From Apostichopus japonicus (lineage: Eukaryota > Echinodermata > Holothuroidea > Aspidochirotida > Stichopodidae), in NCBI RefSeq assembly GCF_037975245.1, contig NC_092568.1:1366001-1426000 (forward strand): a stretch of DNA of 60,000 bases. The letters are read 5' to 3'. Below, one piece after another: positions 1 through 11,776 of the stretch. A program made the position numbers and the translations under genes. Positions within the stretch are counted from its first letter, which is position 1. Every line of letters begins with the position of its first letter. The notes beneath the pieces were generated by a model. It was not told where the DNA came from. It saw only the letters and a list, made by a program, of their open reading frames with translations, and searched no databases.

Positions 1-692
1 ACAACAACAGATAATGTATGCATAACGCGCACCTCATGATGACTGGCATGATACGTGCAGATTTTCAATTAATCAAAAGTGTAACAAAAACTTGACGGCA
101 CAATAGTTTGTGTATGGGCTGAGGTGCTTTTGTAAAAGGAAACGTATTCAAACTTGTTCTACCATATCGAAATTCCTGGCGGTATCTCTAAAACAACACC
201 GCCTACTTTACAGCAAGAGACACTGTGATCAACGTTACGTTCTGGGTTTACTTAACTTGGCAGTGAACCTTTTATTTTTAGCTACAAAACACATCGGGAA
301 AGGGAAGTATAAACTCAAATTGTACAGCCTAAACAACAACCTGTGATGACGAAAACTGATATTTAATTGTCGGCGAGGCATTGGATCTTAGCGGTTAACT
401 GGCTAGAGACGATGTCACATTACTTCCTATATACCTTGTACATAACTTTATTTTCATGAAATTACAGGCATGAAACTTCATCGGCATGCTACAGTGCGTA
501 TAGAACCCGCAGCGCTTAGACAATCTGTAACAGTGAAAACGCAATTACTAGAGGGTTCACATAACTAAAAGAAACAACACTTACGCATAACACAAAGATT
601 CAGTATAAATACAGTCCGCCTAAAGTGGACATCTTTTAATATTTTAACATGAATAGTATTCAATTAGACGATGAAATCTCCCATTGCGTAAC
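1..692. other. No recognisable feature
   Basis: AT-rich single-copy-looking DNA. The only open frame of any length (110-346, plus strand, 78 codons) has no recognisable domain or splice context, so no gene is called. Confidence 0.5.
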
Positions 693-1000
693 TCTCTAGC
701 TATTTTGGCAGCAACACTGATGAATTTATAGCTAATTTGGGCAGCAACACTGATGAATTTCAAGCTATTTTGGCAGCAACACTGATGAATTTTTAGCTAC
801 TTTGGCAGCAAAACTGATGAATTTCTAGCTATTTGGGCAGCAACAGTGATGAATTTCTAGCTATATTTTGGCAGCAACACTGATGAATTCCTTGCTAGTT
901 TGGCAGCAACACTGATGAATTTCTAGCTAGTTTGGCAGCAACACTGATGAATTTCTAGCTAGTTTGGCAGCGACACTGATGAATTTCTATCTACTTTGTT
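693..1000. repeat. Minisatellite, unit about 31-34 bp, about 9 copies
   Basis: The block TTGGCAGCAACACTGATGAA followed by a TTCTAGCTA-like stretch recurs every 31 to 34 bases. Units differ by a few substitutions and small indels. Both borders are abrupt. CTGATGA is also the first half of a hammerhead core, but no GAAA plus stem II follows, so no ribozyme is claimed. Confidence 0.9.
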
Positions 1001-2128
1001 GCTATCAATTTTGGTGGCAGCTCTGACCTTCTAGGTATTTCCTGATGACCTTCAAATGACATCACCAAAAATGAAAACCTCAATCTTTTCATAAAGTGTA
1101 TTCAGCTACAACTGTACCGATCACAGTATGTCACACAAGTGCAAATGGTCACGCGTCCAAGGTATAAAGATGGTTACAAATCTCTTTCCTAATATGAATA
1201 CAAAATAAAGTCACAGTCAGTTCACTCGACAGTCGTCTTTGCAAAGGGCTTCTATGAACTATCAATGTAGTTGTATTCAGCTGCAGTATGTATTTGGGGG
1301 AGGGGGGGGGGGGGGTAGATGGAAAGGGGCGTGAGTAAGGCGAGGAGAGAGTGATACCTCTCTGTATGGAAACTATGCAGGCTTCGACGTTTTCGAACTT
1401 TACATATAGTAGGGTACAAATTGGCATTGGCATGACATTGAAAATGATATTTATTTTAATTTTTTTAATTTAATTTTTAATATAATGATGATACAGATGG
1501 ATCAATACAGCCTTTCACTGACGTTATGTATGAAACTTGCACTCGGCTTCACTGTCAAATGTTCATGAATATATCACTACTTTGCATGGCACGAACGGTG
1601 CACGTTATACTAAAAGTCACATTAATTGGTTCACACACTGCAAGTTTACCATGATACAATAACGTATGACATAAGATATGTCATATTCACACACATTTGG
1701 TAAACAACACATCCAGCTTGACTGAGAGATGTAGCCTATATGAAGTTTCAACTAGTTGGCTGCTCCCCCTTTTCCGCTACGGTACATAATAATATTTTTG
1801 TGTCACACAAAATGTCCATGGAATGCTTTATCTTTGCATGTTGTGACTGACATGTAAGTTTATAAGCCATGATTTTATTCTTCCTGCATGGGAGATTTTG
1901 GTTTATCACTCTTTTCATAAATACCTTCTATATTTCCTTCAGACTTAATTGTACTCGGTACTCAGTACTCAGGGCATGTGTACTCGCATAAACATGTACT
2001 CATTTTAAACACAGGTATAGAGGTACTAGTACAATAGTGTACTCGTGGTTACATAGCTCTGTACTCGCGAATGCGTAATCATGTCAAGGGAATTGTACTT
2101 ATACTCGTACTACAACAGTGTGATGTCA
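1001..2128. other. Intergenic, no gene; G tract and GTACTCG cluster
   Basis: Holds a poly-G tract near 1300-1315 and a loose cluster of GTACTCG words between about 1950 and 2110. This may be a very degenerate short tandem repeat. No coding signal was seen on either strand. Confidence 0.5.
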
Positions 2129-2838
2129 GATTTTAACATGTTATTAACGTGGTCAAATGATAGTTCCAAATCAATTAACTCATAATACGCGTGTGATTTC
2201 CTTTAACTTGTAGTGTGTTTTTAACATGTTATATGCTATATAATTATAACACAACATGCATATTTAACATGTAATTAACGTGGTCAATATGATAGTTCCA
2301 AATTAACTCAGTCATAATACACATGTGATTTCCTCTAACATGCAGTGTGTTTTTAACATATTATATGCTACATAATTATAACAAAAACATACATATTTAA
2401 CATGTTATTAACGTGGTCAAATTATAGTTCCACATCAATTGACTCATAATACGCGTGTGATCTCCTTTAACTTGTGGTGTGTTTTTAACATGTTATATGC
2501 TACATAATTATAACACAAACATGCATATTTAACATGTAATTAACGTGGTCAAATGATAGTTCCAAATCAATTAACTCATAATACGCGTGTGATTTCCTTT
2601 AACTTGTAGTGTGTTTTTAACATGTTATATGCTACATAATTATAACAAAAACATGCATATTTAACATGTAATTAACGTGGTCAAATGATAGTTCCAAATC
2701 AATTAACTCATAATACGCGTGTGATTTCCTTTAACTTGTAGTGTGTTTTTAACATGTTATATGCTACATAATTATAACAAAAACATGCATATTTAACATG
2801 TTATTAACGTGGTCAAATGATAGTTCCAAATCAATTAA
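2129..2838. repeat. 132-bp tandem repeat, about 5.4 copies
   Basis: The anchor ATTAACGTGGTCAAATGATAG occurs, with small changes, starting near 2141, 2272, 2405, 2537, 2669 and 2801, so the spacing is 131 to 133 bases. Each unit also carries ACTCATAATACGCGTGTGAT and TTTAACATGTTATATGCTAC. Copies are highly similar, and the last one breaks off into unique DNA after about 2838. Confidence 0.95.
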
Positions 2839-3179
2839 CCCTACTTATTGCTCCTTATATAAGAAAGACTTTTCAGTATTTTTTTGGGTGCATATTTCTC
2901 CGATCTCGCAACCCTTCACTCCCTGTATTATTGTACATTTCAAGTGTATAATTAACCGCTGTGCGAATATTTTAGCCATGTGTAAGACTTGATTTCGTTT
3001 TACCTTAAAACACATCTATATGGACATTTATTATGGTACACCCTTCACTCACTGTAATTGCCGTCCATTTAGTTAAGTACATGGAATCTCGATTGTTTTG
3101 AAACGAACTTTTAAACGTATATTACAGAGAGACAAACACTTCAAGTGGTTGACGTTATCCTAACCTGATTTATGAAACC
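2839..3179. other. No recognisable feature
   Basis: AT-rich spacer between the 132-bp repeat and the LINE fragment. The true 5' limit of the LINE could lie inside it. Confidence 0.4.
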
Positions 3180-3465
3180 GTTTCAAACACAGTCGGCTGA
3201 CAGAGTTTGATCATGAGAGATCGAACCTTTCACTATACATCTTGTATTTAACTGAGCTTGTCCTTGCAGATGCCATTTATAAATGATACGATATATCCTT
3301 GATAAGAAGCCTGAAAACATGTATTGGTATATTCTTAGACCTATATCAAAAGCTTTTGATATCATTGTCCATCGTATTCTCCTAAACAAGTTACGGCATT
3401 AGAGGACCAACCTTAAACTGGATGGACAGCTATACTTATCGAAACGTTTACACTATAAGAACACC

Positions 3466-3702
3466 ATGTCTGACTATGCTGAAATCCGCTGTGGTGTTCC
3501 TCAAGGTTCAATATTAGGACCACTTCTATTCATTATATTTATCAATGACATCTGCTATATCTCTAATATTGCAAAAACTATTTTATTTGCAGATGACACT
3601 AGTATATTTTTCGAATCCAGTAATGTGAATACTTTACATGACATAGTATCCATGGAGTTGAAGACATTTTATGACTGGTTTGCAACTAATAAGCTATATT
3701 AA
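3466..3702 (+). pseudogene. LINE reverse transcriptase fragment, palm domain
   Basis: This is the longest uninterrupted piece of the LINE reading frame, 78 codons. It carries GVPQGSILGPLLF (RT block 4) and the FADDTSIF box (block 5), with the two adjacent catalytic aspartates intact. It would have copied LINE RNA at a nicked target. It stops at 3702 and the downstream protein continues in another frame, so it cannot make a working enzyme. It is preceded, out of frame, by the KAFD block at about 3345. Confidence 0.9.
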
Positions 3703-3870
3703 TAAAAACCAGTTACATTGTTTTTAATAAAAGTAAATCTTTTTCTTGGAAAAAAATATTTCAATGGATGGTGAGCCAATCGAGCATGTACATACGGTAT
3801 TAAGTTTCTCGGATTATATATTGATAGTAAACTTACTTGGTGTGAACATATATCAAACATTGCAAACACT

Positions 3871-4260
3871 GTGGCGAAAACTGTTGGTATCATTTCTAAG
3901 TTGAGACATTTCTTTCCTCAGAATATTCTTAGAATGCTTTACCAAACATTAATTTCCCCTCAGTTTTCATATTGCTCTAGTATCTGGTCTGGCACCTATA
4001 ATGTTTATCATCACCCTCTTGAAATCCTACAAAAGAAAGTCGTTTGTCATGTAACCCATTCTGAATATCGTGAACACACCAGCTCACTTTTCAAATTGCT
4101 CAACTTATTAAAATTTAGGGATATTATTAGGCTTGGAATGGCTTACTTCCTGCAGCCTTTCATGACTTCTTTACTATTAACAGCGCCATACATAGTCACT
4201 GCACTAGAAGTGCCGGTCAAGCACACCACAACTTATTTAATACAACATTCGGTACGTTAA
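3871..4260 (+). pseudogene. LINE ORF C-terminal fragment downstream of the reverse transcriptase
   Basis: Open for 129 codons from an internal ATG. It begins in the connection region (AKTVGIISKLRHFFP) and runs through the LYQTLISPQFSYCSSIW segment typical of LINE proteins after the RT domain. A frameshift near 4155 moves the conserved IHSHxTRSAG segment to another frame, so the end of this open frame is not authentic. Only remnants are present. Confidence 0.85.
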
Positions 4261-4573
4261 GTTTAAAAAAATCGTGCTATAAGGGCATCTAATTATCTTA
4301 ATGCTACTATAAAATCTAAACCATCTAAAGTAACATTTAGAAAAACGCTAAAAAGAAGAAGTAATTTCTCAGTATTGATACATCGTTCATATTGTATGTT
4401 ATAAATTATTCCTTATTAAGATATCAATTATATTTTCATTTATGTATATCCTTTTTTTCCCTTGGGAGTACCTTTACTTTGTTAAGCCTGTATTGGTTTT
4501 TTAAAGGACTCACCTCCACATTTATATATTTATTATCTGTGGAAAATCAAATAAACAAACAAACAAACAAACG

Positions 4574-6894
4574 ATGCTGGGTTCTGCAGGCACTCACATA
4601 TAAAGCATATACTGCCATGCAGAAATGTCTACAACACATGCGGTTTTTACGCTGTGATATGGGTTGAAGTTGTTTTCAAGATCATGAGTGCATGCCACGG
4701 GAAAAGTCCATTATATTTCAAAACAATATAATAAACAAGAGACTCAGAATATAAATAGGCCTAGATCGATAACAGTTCCATAACAAATGTAACTATATAG
4801 GAGAATATGCATAGGTGGCCACTGACATGCCATCAAACTGGATGCCACACCTCCATGCAGGGCCAGGTTGGTCCTCCGGGTCACTTTGGCCTCCTATTGT
4901 GCTCTTCATTTTGGCCTTAAGATCTATACCCATATTATTTATCCCATATTTCTCCCTTCACCGGGCTTGCAAACATCAACGAAGCTATGAGATTGCATGC
5001 AAGGATGATAGGCTTCTATAGTCACGAACCATGCCAAATATCGAACACAGAGTTTTTGTGTTCAAGGTTTACTTCATATCCTTTTCTGTGAAATACCAGA
5101 CAAACTCATTTATCTGGTGTGAGATCGTGAAGGATGGTGAAAAGTGCACTGTATAGCCGGACCTGGTCCTGCCTAATGCCAGCTAAATTTGAAAGTCACT
5201 TATCAGCACTCACCGACGACGTGTATAGGTATATATGCAACGTTGAGAGTCTGACTGAACAAATATGAAATGGTTGAAATCAGTTTTGTCTGGGGCAATT
5301 AAAACCGCTTAACTTAGTAGACCATTAACGCCCCCTACCTTCACTCCCTCCCCCTGTTAGGCCCTAACTTTCATTTTTCCTTCGACCAATGACATTTAAA
5401 AAACGCCGAATTTGTCACTTTGAGCGTTTAAAACGACAAACTGGCAACGGTGGTTGCATGTGTCATGATTCAATTTGCATCAGTGAACTTTCTATACCAG
5501 TATGAAGGCAGAAAACATCTAATTGTAGGCTTAACTATGTCTAGTTAATTAAATGTCACTACTGTATCATGTTACTGGACACTGGTATGATCTTCTTAGT
5601 ATATATATGGAACAATGAACTCACCTTGGGAAGTGATATGATAACAATTATGTGCCTATATCGACCACGACCAGTTAATATCAGTGAACTACTTGATAAC
5701 AACTGTTGCGCGGATCCATTAAATCCAGTCAGATGTATTTTAGTTAATTGCACCCTTTATCAAGTGTATGCCATCAACCATCGTTATCGAAAACAACAGA
5801 CAATTGCATATAACATATATATACATGAGAGCAGAATGCGAGAATGTGACACTTACGGTGGTGGGTGGGTTGGGTGGGTGAAGGGTGAAGGGTGTGATAG
5901 GGGTTGGTGGATAGGGTGAGAGAAGTAAGGTCTGTTTTTCACCATTTTACTGCCAGGTTTTGAAAACACGTTCTCATTTTGTTCTTCGTGACACTAGACA
6001 TAGTGACAATGAAATTGAAAATATTTAAATTGTGGCCAAACCAAACCATTCGAGAATAGCAACATATTGAGTGGTCTGTGATATTCTCAGTGGAAATGTT
6101 CTTCGAAAGCTTTGGTTTCACTTCATCATGTTTCATTGTGAGTTGATGAAATGATTTCAAGGTTTCATCCAATTACAGTTTGTTTGTTATTGTTGTTGTT
6201 TTCTGTAGAATATTATCCTCCGCTCTTGAAAATACACAAATTAGTTAATTCTGCTTAATTGCCAGAAAACGAACAATATAGGTGTACATACGATAGATAG
6301 ATTGACATGTCTTACTCAGTCAACGAACTTTTCTGCAGTAAATACATGGTTACTGTTCCGAGCGTGACTCTAAGCGGACGGTACGATACTCATTACATGC
6401 TAATATTTACAAACGGCTGATTTACAATAGGGTTTTAAATAAGCTATACTGTTAAGTTTCCTAAGTATTGAGATTCACTGTAAAACTCTACACTCAGCTA
6501 ACCTACGTGACTTTGACCTTTGACCTCGTGTAAATCATAATCTCACTATATATATGACTGCATATGACATCAACTTGAATGTCTCACGAATCTTTCTCGT
6601 TCTCGTTCTAGGTCAAGTTTGCTTTTTTATCTTTTTAGATTCTAATAGGCGTATGCATAGCGTCAAGTCAATTTATTTTTTCTCGCTACTAAAGGCTATA
6701 AAAGACAATAGTACCCGTATGAAGTTCTACGTTTTCGCAATATGTAATTTACGTTTGAAAAAGATACACTCAGATCATCGAAATATTTTCTTTCAATTTC
6801 GCAGTTAACCTTTACAATTCGTATGTACATAAAGTCTCGAAGTTCATTTAAAACGATTCTATAGGATCTACCCATCTCTTTTCCCCTATTTCTT
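4574..6894. other. Long stretch without recognised genes
   Basis: Only ordinary AT-rich DNA is visible, with a G/T-rich patch at about 5858-5920 (GGGTGGGTTGGGTGGG-like, a possible G-quadruplex) and a 116-codon open frame at 5569-5919. That frame ends in low-complexity glycine/tryptophan codons from the G-rich patch and shows no domain, so it is not called. Confidence 0.5.
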
Positions 6895-6896
6895 AT

Positions 6897-7087
6897 TTTT
6901 TATCATCATCGTCATCGTCATCGTCGTCGTCAACGTCGTCGTCGTTATCGTCATAATAATCATAACCGTCATAATGATTATAATAATAATCATAATAATA
7001 ATCATGATAATAATGATAATAATAATGAAAATAATAATGATAATAATTATTATAATAATAATCATAATCATAATAATAATCATAAAT
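6897..7087. repeat. Compound trinucleotide microsatellite (TCATCG / GTC / ATAATC)n
   Basis: About 190 bases made only of TCATCG, GTCGTC, ATAATA and ATCATA-type trinucleotide units. Both strands give long open frames of Ile/Met or Tyr/Asp runs, which are artefacts of the repeat. Confidence 0.95.
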
Positions 7088-7090
7088 ACA

Positions 7091-8042
7091 TAGGCTATAG
7101 GCCCCATATACACCGCTTTGATGTTTCATTTAAACGTTTCGGTCTCAGTCGTGAAACTCAACTATATGTAAGCCAAAGTTACCTCCATATATAACGGGTG
7201 AAACGTATAGGTCGATTTTTAGACAAACACATATTGTTTTCGCCTTAGCTCGAAAAACAAATAATAGATAGTTGACATTCACATGTAAATATTGTTCATG
7301 ATTAACTATTATACATTTTTAAAATCGAATTAAAAAAAAAGAAGAAGCAAACTAAGTTTTGGATTGTCAATGTATTGCTCAGAGTGCAAATTGAGTATGT
7401 TCAAACTATATGATGACATATACATTACTATATAGAATGTTTATACAATTCTTACTATCGACAAGCATACAATATTAAAATAAAAAAAATTGAGTTAAAA
7501 TGCTGTTATTAGGTTAATATAGTTTCAATTTCTAAATGTATTGTATGCAATTGTATTTGTAACTTCCAGGATACAGCGTTTATAGATTTAGACATGAATT
7601 TCGAAATTAAGTACAATATATATAAGAATTGTATTAAATCCGGGCAGGGCATAAAAAAGGTAACACCAGATCACTGTATGTAAGTACAGTAAAGAAAAAA
7701 GTGTGGGGGGACATGTAAGTGAGGAAAGTGTAGAACATTATTGAAATTGAACACGACCTGGATTATTAAAAACGCTATCTTTTCCCTCTAATTTCCGATT
7801 ACGTGTACTTTATAGAGCCATGTCGGTTAATTGTATGTATGTATGTATGTATATGTGATTTTGATTGATACCGGTGTTGACGAAAACTTCTACGGTTTCA
7901 GTAAGTGAGACTATGCGGTAAACTGATGCCGATGCACCATGGTCAGAATCAATGCACCATGGGCAGAACACGATGATATATTATCCGGATTTTCTATAAT
8001 TTTCAACAGTAGGCCTACGTGACAATGCACCGCTCTTATATA
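7091..8042. other. No recognisable feature
   Basis: AT-rich spacer with a short (GTAT)n run at about 7833-7852. No gene or transposon end was recognised. Confidence 0.5.
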
Positions 8043-8215
8043 TAGTGGCGTCGCCAGATATTTCAATCTTGGGGCACAGGGAAGGCACAGCACTTAATAA
8101 GGGGGGGGGGGGTGGGGTGGGGATACAATAATTATTTGTGAATGCCGTGCTGTAGAAGGGATGTAAGGGGAGGGGTGTCCCCCTCCCTTTGAGAAATTTA
8201 GTAGTAGCGAAGTTT
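8043..8215 (+). repeat. Fragment of a dispersed G-rich element related to the 32954-33322 element
   Basis: It starts AGTGGCGTCGCC, like the CAGTGGCGTAGG end of the element at 32954. It contains a poly-G tract, then AAGGGGAGGGGTGTCCCCCT at about 8165, a block also seen in the elements near 33025 and 52960. No matching right end was found, so the copy is truncated. Confidence 0.65.
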
Positions 8216-9354
8216 AAACACTAGCGATTCACGCCAGGGCTTCTGTAACCTTGTTAGTGAGAAAACAACTGGTTATTGTGATGGTCGGCCTATATGTTAT
8301 CCGTAAATGTAATGTTGTTTGAAAAAAACATTTCAATTGATAGATTATAATTGATAAAATAATGGCCTAACATATAAACCTTTAGGTGTGGAATGAAGAA
8401 TAAACGTCATTCTTGATTTTAGCCTAAGTTGAACTGAAGGAGCAATCCTCACATTTATTGAGAGGTATCTCTCTATATTTATCTATAATTTATCTCTATA
8501 TCTCTATATTTATCTACATCTATATGAGAGGTAGGCTATAGTCATCAAGTTGAAAACCGAAATAGCTACATATAGGCCTAGGTACATTATACTAGCACTC
8601 AAATCTTCATGTTTTGTTGCCGGACTATCATGACATATATCATCAATGAAATTCAGCCGAAAGTCTTTCTTGACATTTCATTTCATTCACTGTCTCTAAT
8701 AATGTGGCAGGTAGCCTATATATAGTAACTATACTACCGAACTGTTAGTAGCCCGAACTAGATATGATATCCGAAATTAACCTGTTCACCCACCTTAAAC
8801 AACCATACACGTGTGCATTTGTATAGCATATTATACCGCTCAGCGAACATTAGAAAACGATACGTTATACCATACAGATATGGTTTCTAAATGGATACAC
8901 TTTAAAAACGGTAAATGGATAAAAAACAACTTACCAGAACCGTGGTCTATATTAACAACTCATGGCATTTTCGGGTATATTCTGGAACCAGTTTTCTTTT
9001 CACGTCCGTATACAGTTTAATCTGTTATTGAAAGCGATGAACTCGCCTGTGCTAATCCAACATATATATCGATGGCTATTCAACACTGCACTGTTGTTTA
9101 CTCGGGCCCCTATACTACAATAGCAGTGTATAATAGGTTGTGTGCATTCCAAACGTTTGAAATCGCTGAGCGACGGTAGTAAACAATGGATCCGGGTATA
9201 TAGACTACAGTACAAGTATTATACAATATATCATGCCAGATTGCAACAAGATGACTTGTACTTTTGTTTATGCCTGCGGTATTCTCTTGCTATTTATATG
9301 AAAGGATTTGGTTAGTATGTGTAGTGGATCGTGTGATGGTAGGCGTTGGAACAG
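8216..9354. other. No recognisable feature
   Basis: AT-rich spacer with (TCTATATTTA)-like simple sequence at about 8470-8525. The 69-codon open frame at 8811 shows no domain. Confidence 0.45.
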
Positions 9355-9358
9355 CCGG
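9355..9358. repeat. Target site duplication, left (CCGG)
   Basis: CCGG directly precedes the TGT terminus and is repeated at 15741-15744. Four bases is short, but it coincides exactly with the ends of the inverted repeats. Confidence 0.75.
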
Positions 9359-9600
9359 TGTAGCAGTACAAACTGTCGCAAATATTCCATATTCAGTATA
9401 AACTGTCCCGGTCCCACAGGACAGTTTATACTGGATTTACCAGTACGTTTGGTCTCCCCGGACCTATTGTACAAGGCCAGTTGGTACAGACTGTCTCCCC
9501 AGACAGAATATGCTATGGTTACACGGAGGGGGACATTATTTGACGGTCATATATTTTGTTGTAAATTGTGTCCCCCTGAACACAATGTCCGCCGTAGCAT
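9359..9600 (+). repeat. Left terminal inverted repeat zone of the Ginger-type element
   Basis: The terminal 19 bases match the inverted right end with few differences. The interior holds a perfect 15-base hairpin (CAGTATAAACTGTCC at 9394 and its complement ending near 9433) and further GTCC/GGAC palindromes. Such repeated palindromes could be transposase binding sites. That role is inference. Confidence 0.75.
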
Positions 9601-9631
9601 GTACGTCTGAGTAGCAAAAATTTAATTAGTA

Positions 9632-9953
9632 ATGGACTCTGGCAGTATCCGTATTATTAGCAAATTGTCGCATTTCGGCTTCCGTATATTTTGCAGTAAA
9701 GTCGTGCGACAACTAAAAACGGAAAAGCTAGCAGAAAACGTGAGACAAATTGCGGATATTCTAAGAGATGAGAGCTATCCAAGTGGGTTTACAAGAATAA
9801 AACAGAGAAGAATCTTACGGAGACAAAGTCAGTCTTTCAGACTGGCTGAAAATGGAACTCTTGCGTACCGAAATTGAAGGAAAGTGTTGCTATCTAGGGC
9901 TACTCAACTCGCCCAAATCGAAGCAGCTCACACTGACTAGTGACATATATAAG
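9632..9953 (+). pseudogene. Transposase exon 1: N-terminal part of Ginger/KRBA2-type integrase
   Basis: An ATG at 9632 opens a frame that includes ADILRDESYPSGFTRIKQRR and LRRQSQSFRLAENGTLAYR, at about residues 41-80. This is the segment that precedes the zinc-binding HHCC domain in integrase proteins of the KRBA2/GIN/Ginger group. The frame then meets TGA at about 9875 but continues in phase (KVLLSRATQLAQIEAAHTD) with two adjacent stops and another TAA, up to a good donor AAG|GTAATG after 9953. The H in AAHTD and the H that follows fit the first histidines of the HHCC motif. The exon ends in phase 1, matching the next exon. Several stops make it a pseudogene exon. Confidence 0.75.
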
Positions 9954-10793
9954 GTAATGTCTGTAACTTACAGTATAGGATACACAATATGCCTTTGGTT
10001 GTTAAATGGCGAACGGCCATTCCACAGTTAAACTATAACCAGGCCTCTAGGATCTTTTTGGTGAACAAATCATGATATTCTTTTACCACGTTTGGTTAGT
10101 TGTAAACACTCATTCGCAAAAGTCAAGCAATTGCTTGTGCAACATTATAATCAGTTGTATGCTTGAGCAAAGTTATTAGGGCCTATTTCTTTTCGTTTTG
10201 TTTACCCAATTGTTTACCCAAACAAATTTACCCAAACAAATTTTTGTGACAATTATTATAAATTTCCACCTTTAATCGCCCTGCCTAGCATAAAAGATAA
10301 CAACAGATTACTAAAGCTTAGAGAGCTAGTCTGGTTTGCATGCATGGGACACTATAAAATGCAGTTATTGGACTATAGCATATAGCCGAGCCTACTTCTA
10401 GAGGAAAGTGGCACTAATACTGTACATAATAAATTCACGTTCATTAATTTTGGTTGGTAAGAACAGATATTGAAGGCCTGATAGTACTTTTTTTAGGTGT
10501 GGCATATTCTCTACATGCCAAACATCACTGCAGAAGAAAACTTCTTAAATATCTATAGACCCCAATTGTGGCCAAGCAATGTGTACAATAATGGGAATAT
10601 TCCATTTCAAACACTGATATAGAGTTGTAATTCAATTTTAAGGCACTTCAGCTAGAACTACCAATTCTGCAGCCCATATATTTGTGTGTGTTTGTTTGTT
10701 TGTGGGTTTTTTTTGGGGGGGGGGCAAAAAAACATGATATCTCCTTTGATCATGAATTTTCTTATCTCTTTGAAGGTGTTCATCTTTGCATAG

Positions 10794-10952
10794 ATAAACC
10801 AGACAACAGAGTATGTCTATTGTCTAGATTCTATTGGAAAACTATCAACGTTGATGTAACAAGTTATGTTCAACAGGATGTCAAAGCGTCATTGTCATGT
10901 AGACCTACGAACAAGTCTCCATAGCATTCCTGTAACTGGATTATGGAAACAG
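10794..10952 (+). pseudogene. Transposase exon 2: HHCC region, SRFYW motif
   Basis: An acceptor TTTGCATAG|AT is followed in phase 1 by DKPDNRVCLLSRFYWKTINV, the RFYW box that lies between the His and Cys pairs of retroviral-like integrases. After VQQ a one-base shift leads into SKRHCHVDLRTSLHSIPVTG and then LWKQ, the usual linker before the catalytic core. The exon ends exactly at CAG|GTAAAT in phase 0, as the next exon requires. One of the two expected zinc cysteines is damaged around the frameshift. Splice borders and phase are intact although the frame is broken. Confidence 0.8.
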
Positions 10953-11618
10953 GTAAATATTCAATCTGTTTTAATTGCACAGGATGTCCGCAGTATGCCG
11001 TGAAGGTTTAGTTTAGTTAATGTCATTCTTTCTGGACAAATTAAACATTTACAAGTTTAACGGTAGTCTGTATTGGCCCTAAATTTTGGCCACTTTAGTT
11101 GCTAGAAGTTTTCAAAAAGTACTTTTCTGGGGGTAATAACCCTTTAAATTGTGCTCAGACATTCTAAATGATGACACGAGATGATTGAATGTCCCAGTGA
11201 GGTAAATTTCCTTCAGGGATATAAACATACTTACAGAATTTTGTCCAAAGTGAAAATTTGGCATATTTAGGGCCTATACAGCAAACCTTTAAGCCACACT
11301 CTGGCCTAACTGCAGAGCAACCAGCAATATAGGCATGTAATTGTAAGTTGCAAAAAGTGGCGTATCATTTTACTGGTTTAGTGGTTGAAGCGATTGTAAA
11401 TATATGGTACAGTATGGTGTAAGTTACATTTTCATATTTGCAAGGTAAAAATAATTGGCCTAAATCCACCAACACCCTGTTTCGATCAGATATCCCACTG
11501 TTTTTATCTAGATCTGTGTACAGCATGAAGCAATGGAATAGAACAACAGTCAAGGCAAAGCCTACAACTTGTAAAAAAAATTAAATTAGCACCTAAATGC
11601 TGTCTTCTTTCTTAACAG

Positions 11619-11776
11619 GTTGGTGTTGATCTTATTGGTCCTCTACCAGTGACAGCTGCCAATCGACTGTACATGATAACACTGTCTGACTTATATTCAA
11701 AGTGGCCTGAGACTAAGGCAGTGCCTGACAAGACTGCAGCATCAACTTCTTATTTCATTACTGATGTGATGATGAG
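11619..11776 (+). pseudogene. Transposase exon 3: start of the integrase catalytic core (first D of DDE)
   Basis: A polypyrimidine tract plus AACAG precedes a fully open 52-codon exon beginning VGVDLIGPLPVTAANRLYMI and continuing TLSDLYSKWPETKAVPDKTA. The D of VGVDLIGP is the first catalytic residue of the rve/DDE core. The SKWPE segment is typical of KRBA2/SCAND3/Ginger-type integrases and gypsy integrases. The exon closes at GATGAG|GTAAGC in phase 2. No defect is visible within this exon. Family membership is secure. The exact subfamily is inferred from the introns and the element ends. Confidence 0.88.

Larger units (their letters stand above)
3180..4573 (+). mobile_element. 5'-truncated non-LTR retrotransposon (LINE), reverse transcriptase remnants and 3' tail
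   Basis: Reading the plus strand across frameshifts gives the reverse transcriptase order expected of a LINE: an LTELV block near 3250, KAFDIIVHRIL near 3345, YAEIRCGVPQGSILGPLLF at 3475-3530, and the catalytic FADDTSIF near 3585. C-terminal LINE text then follows (LGxYIDSKLTW near 3815, SKLRHFFP near 3895, IHSHxTRSAG near 4190). An untranslated stretch ends in a short (AAACA)n-type tail at about 4548-4573. The YADD-type box is FADD, as in many LINEs. At least three frameshifts and several stops show it is dead, and the 5' part with the endonuclease is absent. The fold fits the L2/CR1/Jockey side of LINE diversity. The clade is not settled by eye. Confidence 0.9.

Noticed and set aside
693-1000. 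CRISPR-like regularly spaced repeats
   Set aside because: Units are contiguous with no unique spacers, and the DNA is animal nuclear.
5569-5919. 116-codon plus-strand frame
   Set aside because: No domain, C-terminal third from a G-rich simple repeat, no splice or promoter support.
6886-7129. Minus-strand frames of Ile/Met or Tyr/Asp runs
   Set aside because: Product of a trinucleotide microsatellite, no start context or domain.
9268-9610. Overlapping 68- and 100-codon frames on opposite strands
   Set aside because: They fall in the palindromic terminal repeat of the Ginger-type element. The open frames reflect its symmetry.
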